From positions 62,001 through 126,000 of the forward strand of contig NZ_FODJ01000001.1 of the NCBI RefSeq assembly GCF_900110345.1: a stretch of 64,000 nt of DNA, given 5' to 3'. The position numbers were made by a program, and so were the translations under genes. Positions within the stretch are counted from its first letter, which is position 1. Every line of letters starts with the position of its first letter. Source of the DNA: Amphibacillus marinus. GTDB taxonomy: Bacteria > Bacillota > Bacilli > Bacillales > Amphibacillaceae. Under the pieces are notes generated by a model. It was not told the origin of the DNA, made no database searches, and saw only the letters and a list, made by a program, of their open reading frames with translations. This document shows, in pieces, positions 1 to 9,460 of this stretch.

Positions 1-474
1 CTTCTGCTAATTGGTGACGGTCCAGAGTACTCTGAAATGAATCATTTAGCTGAGCGGTTAGGAATTGCAGAGCATGTCCTATTCTTAGGAAAACAGCAAA
101 ATATTGCTGACCTGCTTTCTATCGCAGACCTTAAGCTCTTATTATCTGAAAAAGAGAGCTTTGGCTTAGTATTAATTGAAGCAATGGCCTGTGGCGTGCC
201 GTGTATTGGTACTAGTGTTGGTGGTATACCTGAGGTAATTGAACACGGGTATAACGGGTATATTGTCCCGTTAAACGATAGTGAGTCCGCTAGTCAGTAC
301 GCCCTTCAACTACTTCAGGATCAGCAAAAGTGGTTACGTTATTCAAAACAAGCCATTGAACATGTGAAAAAAAACTTTGATACATCCATCATTGTGCAGC
401 AGTATGAATTCATTTATCAAAATGTTTTAAAAGGGGATCACTGTAATGAACCCATTATTCAATCATGCGATTGA
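1..474 (+). CDS. bshA: BshA, bacillithiol glycosyltransferase (C-terminal part)
   Basis: Only the last 157 codons are in the window; the frame is open from base 1, so the gene starts upstream. The product is a GT4 (GT-B fold) glycosyltransferase. The family donor-binding E-x7-E signature is visible as SEKESFGLVLIEAMACG, followed by GVPCIGTSVGGIPEVI. BshA joins GlcNAc from UDP-GlcNAc to L-malate, the first step of bacillithiol synthesis in the cytoplasm. The specific call (rather than a generic GT4) rests on close resemblance to Bacillus BshA and on cca following directly, as in Bacillus. Its 3' end overlaps cca by 29 bases, which suggests coupled translation. Confidence 0.88.
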   Translation, partial: LLLIGDGPEYSEMNHLAERLGIAEHVLFLGKQQNIADLLSIADLKLLLSEKESFGLVLIEAMACGVPCIGTSVGGIPEVIEHGYNGYIVPLNDSESASQYALQLLQDQQKWLRYSKQAIEHVKKNFDTSIIVQQYEFIYQNVLKGDHCNEPIIQSCD

Positions 475-1648
475 GGTTATTGAGACCATTGAGCAAGCAG
501 GTTACCAAGCTTATATTGTCGGTGGTGCCGTTCGTGATTACTTGTTAAAACGTAGCGTAAATGATATTGATCTGGCAACTTCAGCAAAGCCAGCACAAAT
601 TCAAGCGCTTTTTGAATCAGTAATTCCTGTAGGTATTGAGCATGGTACTGTCCTAGTTAGGTATAAGGGCTACTCTTTTGAGGTAACCACCTTTCGCACT
701 GAAAGTGGTTATAGCGATTATCGCCATCCTGATCATGTAGCTTTTGTGAATCGGATTGAAGATGATTTAGCCAGACGTGATTTTACTTGTAATGCGATCG
801 CAATGACGAAGCAGTTAGCAATTATCGATCCATACAGAGGACTAGATGCATTAGCCAAAGGTTATCTGCGAGCAGTAGGCAATCCTAGTGAGCGTTTTAT
901 CGAAGATCCTTTAAGGATGTTACGGGCTTTTCGTTTTGTTAGTCAATTACAATTCACTATTGAACCTGAAACAAAATTGGCTATTCATCATAATATTAAG
1001 TTGATAGAGCGAGTAGCCATTGAGCGCATTACAGTAGAACTTAACAAACTATTTAAAGGTCCTAACTATCAATTAGCCGTTCAATACAGTAGCCAAGCAA
1101 CTTTGTTTAACTATTTACCCATTTTTAAAGAAGATAATAGCTATACAGATTTATTAGTTAAATTAAAGTCATCGTTACCAAAGTTAATTTTTGTTTTTGT
1201 TTATCTCGTTGATCAAATGAACCGTGAGATTACCTTAAAGCAGTGGGCCAAGGCATTCCATTTAACCAACAAGGATGTAAATGAAGGCGAGACAGTCTTA
1301 CAGGCTGTTCTACTTTATCGAAAGGTAAAGCTATCAAATTGGCTTGTTTACCAATTACCAGAGAAACTGGATCAAGTCTTTTGTTTACTTTTATTAGCCA
1401 TAGAAACGATAGTAGTAGAAGTGTCAGAACTTCAGTTAAGAAGGCAGCTTCTGCCCATCAACAATCGTTCAGAGTTATCGTTAAACGGGTCGGATTTAAT
1501 AAAGCTCTATCCGGATCGCAGTAAAGGTAAATGGCTGTCTAATTATTTAGCGGAAATTGAGTATCTGGTTGTTGAAGGAACAATTACAAACAATTATCAA
1601 GAGATAAAGGAGTGGATTCTTACATGTCATCCACCCGAGAAAAGCTAA
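446..1648 (+). CDS. cca: CCA-adding tRNA nucleotidyltransferase
   Basis: The 400 aa length matches the Bacillus-type class II CCA-adding enzyme, which rebuilds the 3' CCA end of tRNAs from CTP and ATP without a template. The N-terminal polymerase head shows GGAVRDYLL and the metal-binding D-x-D in NDIDLATSA. RRDFTCNAIAM and EDPLRMLRAFRF follow as the ribose- and base-selecting motifs. The start is the ATG preceded by AAAAGGGGAT, inside the end of bshA. The last bases overlap the ribosome binding site and start of birA, so bshA-cca-birA-panBCD look like one transcript. Confidence 0.93.
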   Translation: MNPLFNHAIEVIETIEQAGYQAYIVGGAVRDYLLKRSVNDIDLATSAKPAQIQALFESVIPVGIEHGTVLVRYKGYSFEVTTFRTESGYSDYRHPDHVAFVNRIEDDLARRDFTCNAIAMTKQLAIIDPYRGLDALAKGYLRAVGNPSERFIEDPLRMLRAFRFVSQLQFTIEPETKLAIHHNIKLIERVAIERITVELNKLFKGPNYQLAVQYSSQATLFNYLPIFKEDNSYTDLLVKLKSSLPKLIFVFVYLVDQMNREITLKQWAKAFHLTNKDVNEGETVLQAVLLYRKVKLSNWLVYQLPEKLDQVFCLLLLAIETIVVEVSELQLRRQLLPINNRSELSLNGSDLIKLYPDRSKGKWLSNYLAEIEYLVVEGTITNNYQEIKEWILTCHPPEKS

Positions 1649-2601
1649 TTGAACTATTAGCATCACAGGCAAATACGTTCGTGTCTGGACAATGGCTGTC
1701 TAACCAGCTACAGCTTTCACGCACAGCAGTTTGGAAGCAAATTAAACAGCTTGAAGCAGATGGCTATCGATTCCAGGCTGTTCCGAATAAAGGCTATCGT
1801 TTAATTGAAACCCCAAAAAAGGTTAGCGAGAACACTTTGTTTTGGGGATTATCGACCAAATGGCTAGGGAAAGTAATTGATCATTACGAGGAGATTTCCT
1901 CAACTCAAATTATTGCTAGTCAGCATGCTCAAAGTGGCGGTCAAGAGGGTTTAGTTGTCGTTGCGGAAAAGCAGACAGCAGGTAAAGGTCGCTTAAATCG
2001 AGCTTGGGATTCTAATCATCATAATGGTGTTTGGCTAAGCTTCATTCTTCGTCCGAATCTTATTCCAAGCCATGCACCCCAATTGACGCTGCTCACCGCA
2101 ACTGTTTTGGCTAGAACAATTGAGAAGCTTACAGGTGTTAAACCGAGTATTAAATGGCCAAACGACATCTTACTAAATGACCGTAAAATCGCGGGTATTT
2201 TAACAGAGATGCAGGCAGAGCAGGATGCCATCCATCATGTTATAATTGGAATAGGGATCAACATTAACCACAAAGAGTCAGATTTTGACGCATCCATTAT
2301 GAAAAGGGCAACATCATTAGCGCTTGAAACAGACAAGCAATATGATAAACGTGTGTTTATTCAGACGCTTCTTGAACTATTTGAAGGTCAATATGAGGCG
2401 TTTTTATCGCATGGTTTCACTCCTGTTAAGGCGTCTTGGGAGTCTTATGCATATCGATTCTGTGATGTCGTCCACTATAAGGCTGGCAAAGAACGTGCCA
2501 AAGGAAAGATTATTGGTATTGCATCAGACGGGGCACTAATGATTGAAGATGCTCTAGGCAATACCAAGCACTTGCATTCAGCTGAAATAGATTGGTTTTA
2601 G
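1624..2601 (+). CDS. birA: Biotin-[acetyl-CoA-carboxylase] ligase and biotin repressor
   Basis: BirA activates biotin to biotinyl-AMP and attaches it to the carboxyl carrier protein; the N-terminal winged helix (about residues 1-65, [19 protein letters not shown]) lets the group II enzyme repress biotin genes. The catalytic core has the [11 protein letters not shown] segment (the biotinyl-AMP GRGRxxR-type loop) and KWPNDILL. I chose the ATG at 1624, behind AAAGGAG, instead of an upstream GTG that lies inside the ribosome binding site. That gives 325 aa, normal for the family. The gene begins within the last codons of cca and is followed by panB after 11 bases. Confidence 0.92.
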   Translation: MSSTREKLIELLASQANTFVSGQWLSNQLQLSRTAVWKQIKQLEADGYRFQAVPNKGYRLIETPKKVSENTLFWGLSTKWLGKVIDHYEEISSTQIIASQHAQSGGQEGLVVVAEKQTAGKGRLNRAWDSNHHNGVWLSFILRPNLIPSHAPQLTLLTATVLARTIEKLTGVKPSIKWPNDILLNDRKIAGILTEMQAEQDAIHHVIIGIGININHKESDFDASIMKRATSLALETDKQYDKRVFIQTLLELFEGQYEAFLSHGFTPVKASWESYAYRFCDVVHYKAGKERAKGKIIGIASDGALMIEDALGNTKHLHSAEIDWF

Positions 2602-2612
2602 GAGGATTTAAC

Positions 2613-3446
2613 ATGAAGACACGCATAGACTTGTTAGCGATGAAACAAAAAAATGATAAAATAACAATGGTTACAGCCTATGATTACCCTTCTGCAAAGC
2701 TTGTTGAGCAGGCGGGAGTTGAGATGATTTTAGTTGGCGATTCGTTAGGTATGGTTGTACTAGGCTACGAATCAACAATTAATGTCACAATTGAGGATAT
2801 GATCCATCACGGAAAAGCCGCCAGAAAAGGTGCTCAGAATACGTTTATTGTACTTGATATGCCGTTTATGTCATACCATGTCTCTCTAGTCGACTCGCTA
2901 AGGAATGCGACTAGAATTTTTCAGGAGACACAGGCGCAAGCTATTAAAGTTGAAGGTGCCACAGAAGAAGTACGCGTTTTAATTGAACGACTAACACAGG
3001 GAGGTATTCCAGTAGTCGGACATATTGGATTAACGCCACAATCGGTTCATGTTTTTGGCGGCTTTAAAATACAAGGGAAGGATCAGTCTGGCGCTAATCG
3101 TATTCTAGCAGAGGCAAAGGCTTTAGAAGCAGCAGGAGCTATTGCTTGTGTATTAGAAGGAATTCCACAAGAGCTAGCAGAGGTCATTACCCGAGAACTC
3201 TCAATTCCAACGATTGGAATTGGTGCTGGGATTCATTGTGACGGACAGGTGTTAGTTTACCACGATCTATTGCAATATGGCACGGATCGTTATCCACGCT
3301 TTGTTAAAAACTATGCTAATGTCAATCAAGTAAGCTTAACTGGTTTGACTGAGTATGTTCAGGATGTTAAAGACAACCGCTTTCCAGAAGAAAAGCACAC
3401 CTACACCATTCATCCTGATACGCAGCTTCCAAGGGTGGAGGAATAG
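2613..3446 (+). CDS. panB: Ketopantoate hydroxymethyltransferase
   Basis: PanB transfers a hydroxymethyl group from methylene-tetrahydrofolate to 2-oxoisovalerate, the first committed step to pantothenate and coenzyme A. The 277 aa protein shows the family signatures [28 protein letters not shown] near the N-terminus (metal and substrate site) and the PTIGIGAG segment near residue 200. The ATG at 2613 sits behind TTAGGAGG; an ORF extension upstream runs through that site and is not used. PanC begins two bases after its stop, so the two are co-translated. Confidence 0.95.
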   Translation: MKTRIDLLAMKQKNDKITMVTAYDYPSAKLVEQAGVEMILVGDSLGMVVLGYESTINVTIEDMIHHGKAARKGAQNTFIVLDMPFMSYHVSLVDSLRNATRIFQETQAQAIKVEGATEEVRVLIERLTQGGIPVVGHIGLTPQSVHVFGGFKIQGKDQSGANRILAEAKALEAAGAIACVLEGIPQELAEVITRELSIPTIGIGAGIHCDGQVLVYHDLLQYGTDRYPRFVKNYANVNQVSLTGLTEYVQDVKDNRFPEEKHTYTIHPDTQLPRVEE

Positions 3447-3448
3447 AA

Positions 3449-4321
3449 GTGAAAATTATTCGAACCATACCCGAATTTAAAAAGGAAATATTAGAAATTA
3501 AGCAAGCTAATCAAACAATTGGCTTTGTCCCAACCATGGGTTTTTTACACGAGGGCCATGCGGCTCTTATGCAACAAGCACGAAAAGAAGTAGATTATTT
3601 AGTCGCGAGTATATTTGTTAATCCGCTACAATTTGGGGAAAATGAAGATTTCGACTCTTACCCGAAAGACGAAGTCCATGATCAAGCATTAGCAAGCGCT
3701 AATGGAGTCGACCTTTTATTTATCCCAACTGTTACTGAGATGTACCCTCGTGCCATGGGAATTACTATGGACGTTAATGAACGGATTGGTGTTCTTTGTG
3801 ACCGTTCCCGTCCAGGTCATTTTCAAGGTGTTCTAACCGTTGTAAGTAAGCTATTTCATCTAGTTGAGCCTGACTTTGCCTACTTTGGTACAAAGGATGC
3901 ACAGCAGGTTGCCATTATTGAACTTCTTATCGCTAACCTGAGCTTTAATATAACGCTTCGTATGGTTCCAACCGTTCGAGAACGGGATGGGCTTGCTAAG
4001 AGTAGCCGCAATGTTAACCTGTCAGTTGCAGAGCGTCAGGAGGCTCGTCATCTTTACCAAGCATTAAAACGAGGTGAAGCAAAGATTATTGACGGTGAGA
4101 AAAATCCGGATAAGATCATGCGTGTCGTTCGCAAGCATCTGGAACAGTCACTGTCTGCGCGTATTGATTATGTTGAAGTATTAGCTTTTCCTGAATTAAT
4201 GGAAGTAGCTTTAATTAATCAGCCTATTATTATCGCTGTTGCGGTCCATTTTACTCAGGCTAGATTAATTGATAATATTATTATCGACGTGCATGGAAAT
4301 CGAATCACAAGTTTAGACTAA
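3449..4321 (+). CDS. panC: Pantothenate synthetase (pantoate-beta-alanine ligase)
   Basis: This ATP-dependent ligase condenses pantoate with beta-alanine. Near the N-terminus it has the nucleotidyl-binding PTMGFLHEGHAALM (HxGH motif), then IFVNPLQFGENEDF, and later the KMSKS-like loop DGLAKSSRNVNL. Length (290 aa) is normal. It starts with GTG behind GGTGGAGG, which lies in the last codons of panB. It sits between panB and panD in the common Bacillus order, which supplies both of its substrates. Confidence 0.94.
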   Translation: MKIIRTIPEFKKEILEIKQANQTIGFVPTMGFLHEGHAALMQQARKEVDYLVASIFVNPLQFGENEDFDSYPKDEVHDQALASANGVDLLFIPTVTEMYPRAMGITMDVNERIGVLCDRSRPGHFQGVLTVVSKLFHLVEPDFAYFGTKDAQQVAIIELLIANLSFNITLRMVPTVRERDGLAKSSRNVNLSVAERQEARHLYQALKRGEAKIIDGEKNPDKIMRVVRKHLEQSLSARIDYVEVLAFPELMEVALINQPIIIAVAVHFTQARLIDNIIIDVHGNRITSLD

Positions 4322-4336
4322 AGGGGGTAGATCACG

Positions 4337-4723
4337 ATGTATCGAACAATGATGAAAGCCAAAATTCATCGAGCAAGTGTTAGCGAAGCAAACTTAAATT
4401 ATGTAGGAAGCATTACCATTGATCAAGACATCATGGAAGCTGTTGATATTTTACCCCACGAAAAGGTGCAGATTGTCAATAATAATAACGGAGCAAGGCT
4501 TGAAACGTATGTGATACCAGGTGAACGGGGAAGTAAGTTAGTTTGTCTTAATGGTGCAGCAGCTAGACTTGTTCAAGTAAATGATACTGTTATAATTGTG
4601 GCATACGCTTCCGTTTCAACCGAAGAATTGCCTAATTTTAAGCCGAAAGTGGCGTTGATGAATGATAAGAATGAAATTGTTGAGATGCTTGATCAGGAGC
4701 CGCCATTAACTATTTATTCATAA
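4337..4723 (+). CDS. panD: Aspartate 1-decarboxylase (proenzyme)
   Basis: PanD makes beta-alanine from aspartate with a pyruvoyl group formed by self-cleavage. The cleavage site is visible as YVGS (Gly24-Ser25). The conserved Y58-containing [11 protein letters not shown] and [12 protein letters not shown] segments follow. At 128 aa it has the usual family length. RBS AAAGGGGG precedes the ATG. It is the last gene of the pantothenate operon; a strong hairpin with a T-run lies about 140 bases downstream. Confidence 0.94.
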   Translation: MYRTMMKAKIHRASVSEANLNYVGSITIDQDIMEAVDILPHEKVQIVNNNNGARLETYVIPGERGSKLVCLNGAAARLVQVNDTVIIVAYASVSTEELPNFKPKVALMNDKNEIVEMLDQEPPLTIYS

Positions 4724-4767
4724 GCGTGTATTTAGAGCCTGTCAATCTGCTGGGATATGACCAAATC

Positions 4768-4797
4768 AATAATTAATAATTAATAATTAATAATTAA
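4768..4797. repeat. Four tandem copies of AATAATT
   Basis: The 7-base unit AATAATT is repeated four times without a mismatch (4768-4795) and followed by AA. It lies between panD and its terminator hairpin. It could vary in copy number by slippage; no function is evident. Confidence 0.8.
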
Positions 4798-4859
4798 GGG
4801 TTGCATACGTCACCATTACCACAAGTTAAACATGTCATTTAATTAGTTTGCTTATAAAG

Positions 4860-4918
4860 CTCATTTTCTCACCTAAAAATGTTAAGTTTTCGACATTGGT
4901 GAGAGAATGAGTTTTTTT
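4860..4918 (+). terminator. Rho-independent terminator of the bshA-panD operon
   Basis: A 14 bp stem (CTCATTTTCTCACC with GGTGAGAGAATGAG, one G-T mismatch) encloses a second short pairing AATGT/ACATT and is followed by seven Ts. It ends the pantothenate operon before the iron-uptake promoter. Confidence 0.85.
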
Positions 4919-4990
4919 AAAAGTAAGCACGCCAGTACTTGCCCGGAAAATTTTTTAAAGAAAACAGCAAAATTAAATAACGACTACACC

Positions 4991-5018
4991 TTGACAATTT
5001 TTTTTAATTTGATAAAAT
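4991..5018 (+). promoter_or_regulatory. Sigma-A promoter of the siderophore importer
   Basis: TTGACA (4991-4996) and TAAAAT (5013-5018) are separated by 16 bases. The expected start near 5025 falls at the edge of the Fur box. This leaves an untranslated leader of about 165 bases before the binding-protein gene. Confidence 0.75.
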
Positions 5019-5026
5019 AAAAAACA

Positions 5027-5045
5027 ATTGATAATGATTATCAAT
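5027..5045. promoter_or_regulatory. Fur box
   Basis: ATTGATAATGATTATCAAT is a palindrome around one central base and contains a perfect 7-1-7 site, TGATAAT-G-ATTATCA, the Fur-family consensus of Bacillus. It covers the predicted transcription start of the iron importer, so repression under iron repletion is expected. PerR and Zur boxes share part of this consensus; the siderophore-type cargo favours Fur. Confidence 0.85.
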
Positions 5046-5189
5046 ATCATTAATGTTTATTTAGTGCCATCTATTATAAAGACTAGGGTTAATGACTACA
5101 TAATTTGTGCATGAAAAGATAACATAGATATGAATTTTATCAATTAAATAATTTGCTTGTCTAGCAAGCTTATATCTAGGAGGATATAC

Positions 5190-6221
5190 ATGAAAAGATT
5201 TAGGATCTTTAAATTGTCAATTTTGGTGGTTCTTTTTGCTTTAGTTTTAATGGCTTGTTCAGATTCAACTAACAACGAAACTGAGGAAGTAACAGGAGAG
5301 GTTAGCGAAGACGTTACTGAGCAAGTGAATGAGGATACAGTTGAAATTACTGATGCCCATGGGACTGTTTCTGTTCCGGTAAATCCAGAAAATGTTGTTG
5401 CTTTAGATAACCGAACATTTGAGACGTTAGCTGATTGGGGAATTGACTTAGCTGCTGTTCCAAAGCCAGTAATGCCAGCTGATATATCGTATGTTGGTGA
5501 TGATTCAGTTCAAGATGTTGGCAACCACCGGGAGCCGAATCTTGAAGTAATCGCAGCTGTAGATCCTGACCTTGTCATTGTTGGACAAAGATTTTCAGGC
5601 TATTATGAGGATATTAAAGCTCTTGTACCAAATGCAGCTGTAATTGATCTGAATTTTGATGTTTCTGAGGAAGCTGCTACACCTGGTGAAAATTTAATAA
5701 ACGGATTTAAGGATTACACAATTGCATTGGGTGAAATTTTTGATAAAACTGAAGAGGCAGCACAATTGATATCTGATTTTGATCAAGCTATTGAGGATGT
5801 TAAATCTGCATATAATGGAGCAGATACAGTAATGAGTATTGTCGTTTCAGGAGGAGGTATCGGTTTTTCTGCTCCTCAATCTGGGCGAGTTTGGGGACCA
5901 CTGTATGATATTTTTGAATGGAGTCCTGCTTTAGAAGTTGATGGTAGTTCTTCTGATCATGAAGGTGATGATATCTCTGTAGAAGCTATTGCCCAAAGTA
6001 ATCCAGATTGGCTCTTCGTGCTAGACCGTGATGCTGGGGTATCGTCTACTGAGGATGCTACACCTGCTCAGGATGTTATCGATAACTCACCTGCGCTTCA
6101 AAATATAACGGCTGTCACTGAAGATAAAATTGTTTACGCACCAGACGACACGTATACAAACGAATCAATTCAAACGTTTATTGAATTATTTGAAGAAATT
6201 GCAAATGCTTTAGCTAATTAG
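5190..6221 (+). CDS. Iron-siderophore ABC transporter, binding lipoprotein (YclQ/FatB type)
   Basis: A 343 aa exported lipoprotein: basic start, hydrophobic segment LSILVVLFALVLMAC with the lipobox cysteine at about residue 23, then a charged linker. The rest is a periplasmic-binding-protein-2 (FecB/BtuF-like) fold, seen in ITDAHGTVSVPVNPENVVALD and PDLVIVGQRFSGYY. It captures a ferric chelate outside the membrane and passes it to the two permeases that follow. Similarity to Bacillus YclQ (petrobactin/catecholate uptake) is what I recognise; the actual siderophore cannot be read from the sequence. The ATG at 5190 follows TAGGAGG. A Fur box lies in the promoter. Confidence 0.85.
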   Translation: MKRFRIFKLSILVVLFALVLMACSDSTNNETEEVTGEVSEDVTEQVNEDTVEITDAHGTVSVPVNPENVVALDNRTFETLADWGIDLAAVPKPVMPADISYVGDDSVQDVGNHREPNLEVIAAVDPDLVIVGQRFSGYYEDIKALVPNAAVIDLNFDVSEEAATPGENLINGFKDYTIALGEIFDKTEEAAQLISDFDQAIEDVKSAYNGADTVMSIVVSGGGIGFSAPQSGRVWGPLYDIFEWSPALEVDGSSSDHEGDDISVEAIAQSNPDWLFVLDRDAGVSSTEDATPAQDVIDNSPALQNITAVTEDKIVYAPDDTYTNESIQTFIELFEEIANALAN

Positions 6222-6239
6222 TCTTGAGGAGTTAAGAGA

Positions 6240-7253
6240 GTGTCAAAAAATAGAATGCAAACAATAACTAGGGCTGAGATTTCTCAGCCCCATCTTTTTA
6301 ATCAAAATAAAATCTGGACTAAAACATTTATCCTGGCAATCATAGCGATTATCATCTTAGGTATTATATCGTTATTGACAGGCGTGTATGATATTCGTGG
6401 CCAAGAAGATGGTATGAACATGTTTTTTATAACGCGTGTGCCAAGAACAGTATCATTGATGCTGACAGGAGCTGCCATGTCCATGTCAGGATTGGTTATG
6501 CAACTTATTACACAGAATCGTTTAGTTGAGCCTACCACTACAGGCACCATTGAATGGGCTGGCTTGGGACTTATTTTTGTTTATTTATTTTTTCCTGCGC
6601 CAACTTTAGTGCAGAGGATGACGGGTGCAATCGTTTTTTCTTTTATAGGAACGATGATCTTCTTTTTGTTTTTGAGAAAAGTTAAATTACGTTCATCTTT
6701 GATTGTGCCGATTATCGGGATGATGTTAGGCGCAGTTATTTCCGCTTTTTCAACGTTTATTGGGTTACTTTTTCAGATGACTCAAAATATTGAGGCTTGG
6801 TTTGTAGGATCATTTGCTTCGGTTCAAATTGGCCGATATGAATACTTATGGTTAATTGTTGTTGTGACTGTTCTTATTTTTATTTATGCAAATAGATTAA
6901 CGTTAGCAGGGCTAGGGGAAGATGTCACAACTAGTCTTGGTGTCAATTATAATTTAATTATCTTGGTTGGTACAGCGCTTATTTCATTTGCAGTTGGCAT
7001 TGTTGCCGCCGTTATTGGGAACCTACCTTTTTTAGGTTTAATTGTACCCAATGTCGTTTCAATGTATCGAGGTGATGACCTACGCAGTAATTTGCCTTGG
7101 GTGGTTCTGTTAGGGATGGGTTCAATAATGGTTTGTGACATAATTTCGAGAACTATTATCATGCCGTTTGAAGTACCTGTTTCTTTAATACTTGGAACCT
7201 TGGGCGCGATTGTATTTATTGTAATTTTATTAAGACGGAGGAAGCAGCGATGA
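6240..7253 (+). CDS. Iron-siderophore ABC transporter permease 1 (FecCD family)
   Basis: A 337 aa multi-pass membrane protein with about nine hydrophobic segments from residue 30 on. FecCD landmarks are visible: RVPRTVSLMLTGAAMSMSG (coupling region), LAGLGEDVTTSLGV, and GNLPFLGLIVPNVV followed by RGDD. It forms half of the membrane channel for a ferric siderophore. Start is GTG at 6240, 8 bases after GAGGAG. It resembles YclN of the Bacillus petrobactin importer. Its stop overlaps the next permease by four bases (ATGA), so the two are coupled. Confidence 0.87.
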   Translation: MSKNRMQTITRAEISQPHLFNQNKIWTKTFILAIIAIIILGIISLLTGVYDIRGQEDGMNMFFITRVPRTVSLMLTGAAMSMSGLVMQLITQNRLVEPTTTGTIEWAGLGLIFVYLFFPAPTLVQRMTGAIVFSFIGTMIFFLFLRKVKLRSSLIVPIIGMMLGAVISAFSTFIGLLFQMTQNIEAWFVGSFASVQIGRYEYLWLIVVVTVLIFIYANRLTLAGLGEDVTTSLGVNYNLIILVGTALISFAVGIVAAVIGNLPFLGLIVPNVVSMYRGDDLRSNLPWVVLLGMGSIMVCDIISRTIIMPFEVPVSLILGTLGAIVFIVILLRRRKQR

Positions 7254-8314
7254 AGGAAATAGAATTAAGCCATAAACGAGATATTAACATTAATTCGCGC
7301 CTTGATCAGCAAAAGAGATCAGCAAAAGCTTTTCGGTCCAAGCAAGAAGAAAAGCGTTACTGGATTTTGCTGATTATCTTGATTAGTTTAGGTGTACTTT
7401 CATCGTATGGGTTGTTGGTTTATAACAATCCAATTCCAATTGATTCACCTTCTTTCCTTCCTGTTGTTAGACGAAGAATGGTCGCTCTTGTTGCGATGAT
7501 CATTGCTGCTATTTGTCAAAGTTTAGCGACCGTATCGTTTCAATCGGTTACAAACAATAGAGTGATAACACCCTCCTTGTTAGGTTTTGAAGCACTTTAC
7601 TCAACTATTCACACCAGTACCATATTTTTCTTCGGTGCTCGTGCCTTTATTAATCTTAGTGGTGCTGGATCATTTGTTTTTCAAGTTGTTGTGATGATTC
7701 TCATGTGCTTAATTCTTTATGGCTGGTTGCTTTCTGGAAAGTATGGGAACTTGCAGCTTATGCTTTTAGTTGGAATTATTCTTGGGACTGGTCTTAGATC
7801 GTTGTCATCATTTATGAGAAGACTACTTGCCCCATCTGAGTTTGATATTTTACAAGCCAGATTGTTTGGTTCTGTCAATAATGCAGATGCTGATTACTTT
7901 CCCATCGCTATTCCGGTAGTTATTACTGTCGTTTTATTACTTCTTGTTTTTGCAAGGCGTTTAAATGTCATATCACTTGGAAGCGATATTGGAACTTCCC
8001 TGGGCATTAATCATCGTACTAGCACAATTTATACACTAATATTAATCTCCATTCTAATGGCCATTTCAACAGCATTAGTTGGACCGCTTACGTTCTATGG
8101 CTTTTTAGTCGCTACATTGAGCTATCAAGCGGCTCCAACCTATGATCACAGATATATCTTCCCGATGGCTCTTGCGATAGGCTTCTTAATCATTACAGGC
8201 TCATACTTTTTTATGTATCATATATTCAATGCTCAGGGAGTCGTTTCAGTAATAATTGAACTGTTTGGTGGTTTAACATTTTTAATAGTGATTTTAAGAA
8301 AGGGAACGTTATGA
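7250..8314 (+). CDS. Iron-siderophore ABC transporter permease 2 (FecCD family)
   Basis: A 354 aa membrane protein with a long charged cytoplasmic N-terminus (about 40 residues) and then FecCD-type transmembrane helices. RRRMVALVAMIIAAICQSLA, ISLGSDIGTSLGI and LVGPLTFYGFLVA are the family landmarks. It pairs with the preceding permease to form the heterodimeric channel, like YclO in Bacillus. The start ATG overlaps the stop of permease 1 by four bases, and its own stop overlaps the ATPase start by four bases. Confidence 0.87.
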   Translation: MKEIELSHKRDININSRLDQQKRSAKAFRSKQEEKRYWILLIILISLGVLSSYGLLVYNNPIPIDSPSFLPVVRRRMVALVAMIIAAICQSLATVSFQSVTNNRVITPSLLGFEALYSTIHTSTIFFFGARAFINLSGAGSFVFQVVVMILMCLILYGWLLSGKYGNLQLMLLVGIILGTGLRSLSSFMRRLLAPSEFDILQARLFGSVNNADADYFPIAIPVVITVVLLLLVFARRLNVISLGSDIGTSLGINHRTSTIYTLILISILMAISTALVGPLTFYGFLVATLSYQAAPTYDHRYIFPMALAIGFLIITGSYFFMYHIFNAQGVVSVIIELFGGLTFLIVILRKGTL

Positions 8315-9063
8315 TAAAGATTAATAATGTTAGCAAGTTTTATACAGATGAAGTTGAAATTGGTCCGTTGAATATTACCATACCGAAAGCTGGCCTTACT
8401 TCTTTGATCGGACCAAACGGCGCTGGAAAGTCGACTACGCTCATGATGATTGGTCGTCTCTTAGATTTGGATGATGGACAAATAGAGATCGCTGATATGG
8501 ATATTTCTGAAGCGAAATCTGCAGATGTAGCAAAAAAACTAACTATTTTGCGTCAAGAAAATCATTTTGTCACGAGGCTTACAGTTAGGCAATTAGTTGG
8601 CTTTGGCCGCTTTCCCTACTCAAAAGGAAGGTTAACGAAAGAGGACGAGGCTGTTATATCTAAATATATTGATTTTTTGAATTTGACCGAATTAGAAAAT
8701 AGATATTTAGATGAACTATCAGGTGGTCAAAGGCAAAGGGCATATGTAGCGATGGTCTTGTGTCAAGAAACTGAATATGTACTACTTGATGAGCCACTAA
8801 ACAACCTAGATGTTGCCCGTTCGGTTCAAATGATGGAGCACTTAAAGCGTGCTGCTAATGAGTTTGGTCGAACAATTTTAACCGTTTTACATGATATAAA
8901 TTTTGCAGCGAAATATTCTGACCGTATTTGTGCAATGAAACACGGGCAAATTGCTGCTTTTGGAACTGTAGCAGAAGTTATGCAACCAGATATATTGACA
9001 GATATATTTGAAACAAAAATAGAAATTATTGAAGGGCCTTATGGGCCAATAGCAATTTATTAA
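8311..9063 (+). CDS. Iron-siderophore ABC transporter ATP-binding protein
   Basis: A 250 aa ABC ATPase that powers the two FecCD permeases. Walker A GPNGAGKST (about residues 35-43), Q-loop RQENHF, signature LSGGQRQRAYVAM, Walker B YVLLDEPLNNLD and the H-loop histidine VLHDIN are all present, so it should be active. It is of the FepC/YclP class. It overlaps permease 2 by four bases and is the last gene of the Fur-regulated unit. Confidence 0.92.
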   Translation: MIKINNVSKFYTDEVEIGPLNITIPKAGLTSLIGPNGAGKSTTLMMIGRLLDLDDGQIEIADMDISEAKSADVAKKLTILRQENHFVTRLTVRQLVGFGRFPYSKGRLTKEDEAVISKYIDFLNLTELENRYLDELSGGQRQRAYVAMVLCQETEYVLLDEPLNNLDVARSVQMMEHLKRAANEFGRTILTVLHDINFAAKYSDRICAMKHGQIAAFGTVAEVMQPDILTDIFETKIEIIEGPYGPIAIY

Positions 9064-9157
9064 TGTAATAAAAAGGTTATTATAGCGCAATTTTCTTTTA
9101 TAGAAAATGCTTCTTTACATAGGCTGCTTGCTCAACTAATTTAAAATAACGTGTAGA

Positions 9158-9199
9158 TGCATAATTTTATGTTAAAATAATGCATATGCGCGTTTTTTT
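9158..9199 (+). terminator. Probable terminator after the iron importer
   Basis: TGCATAATTTTA and TAAAATAATGCA form a 12 bp stem with one mismatch and a 3-base loop. A T-run (9193-9199) follows after 8 bases. The offset between stem and T-run lowers confidence. Confidence 0.5.
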
Positions 9200-9460
9200 A
9201 TTTGAGCATGTTTAGCATAATTGAATAGTCCACTTTAAAATGTTCTTTGCATTTTCATTTCTTTTAAACATGTTAAAATGTCATAATCAATTAAAGTAAT
9301 TGTGAGAACATTACTTTAGGCGTTTCAAGAACTCTTTTTAGCCGTTATAAATTTTATTTAAGTGAATCAATTTTATAATTTAATATTCATCCATAAAAAA
9401 CGGACTTATATATATTTATTGCTTTTTGTACGTGTTAGATAATGATTAATATAATCGTTA
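9200..9460. other. Intergenic stretch without recognised content
   Basis: A+T-rich DNA between the iron importer and the structured element. I see no credible reading frame with a ribosome binding site and no clear promoter. Confidence 0.5.
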
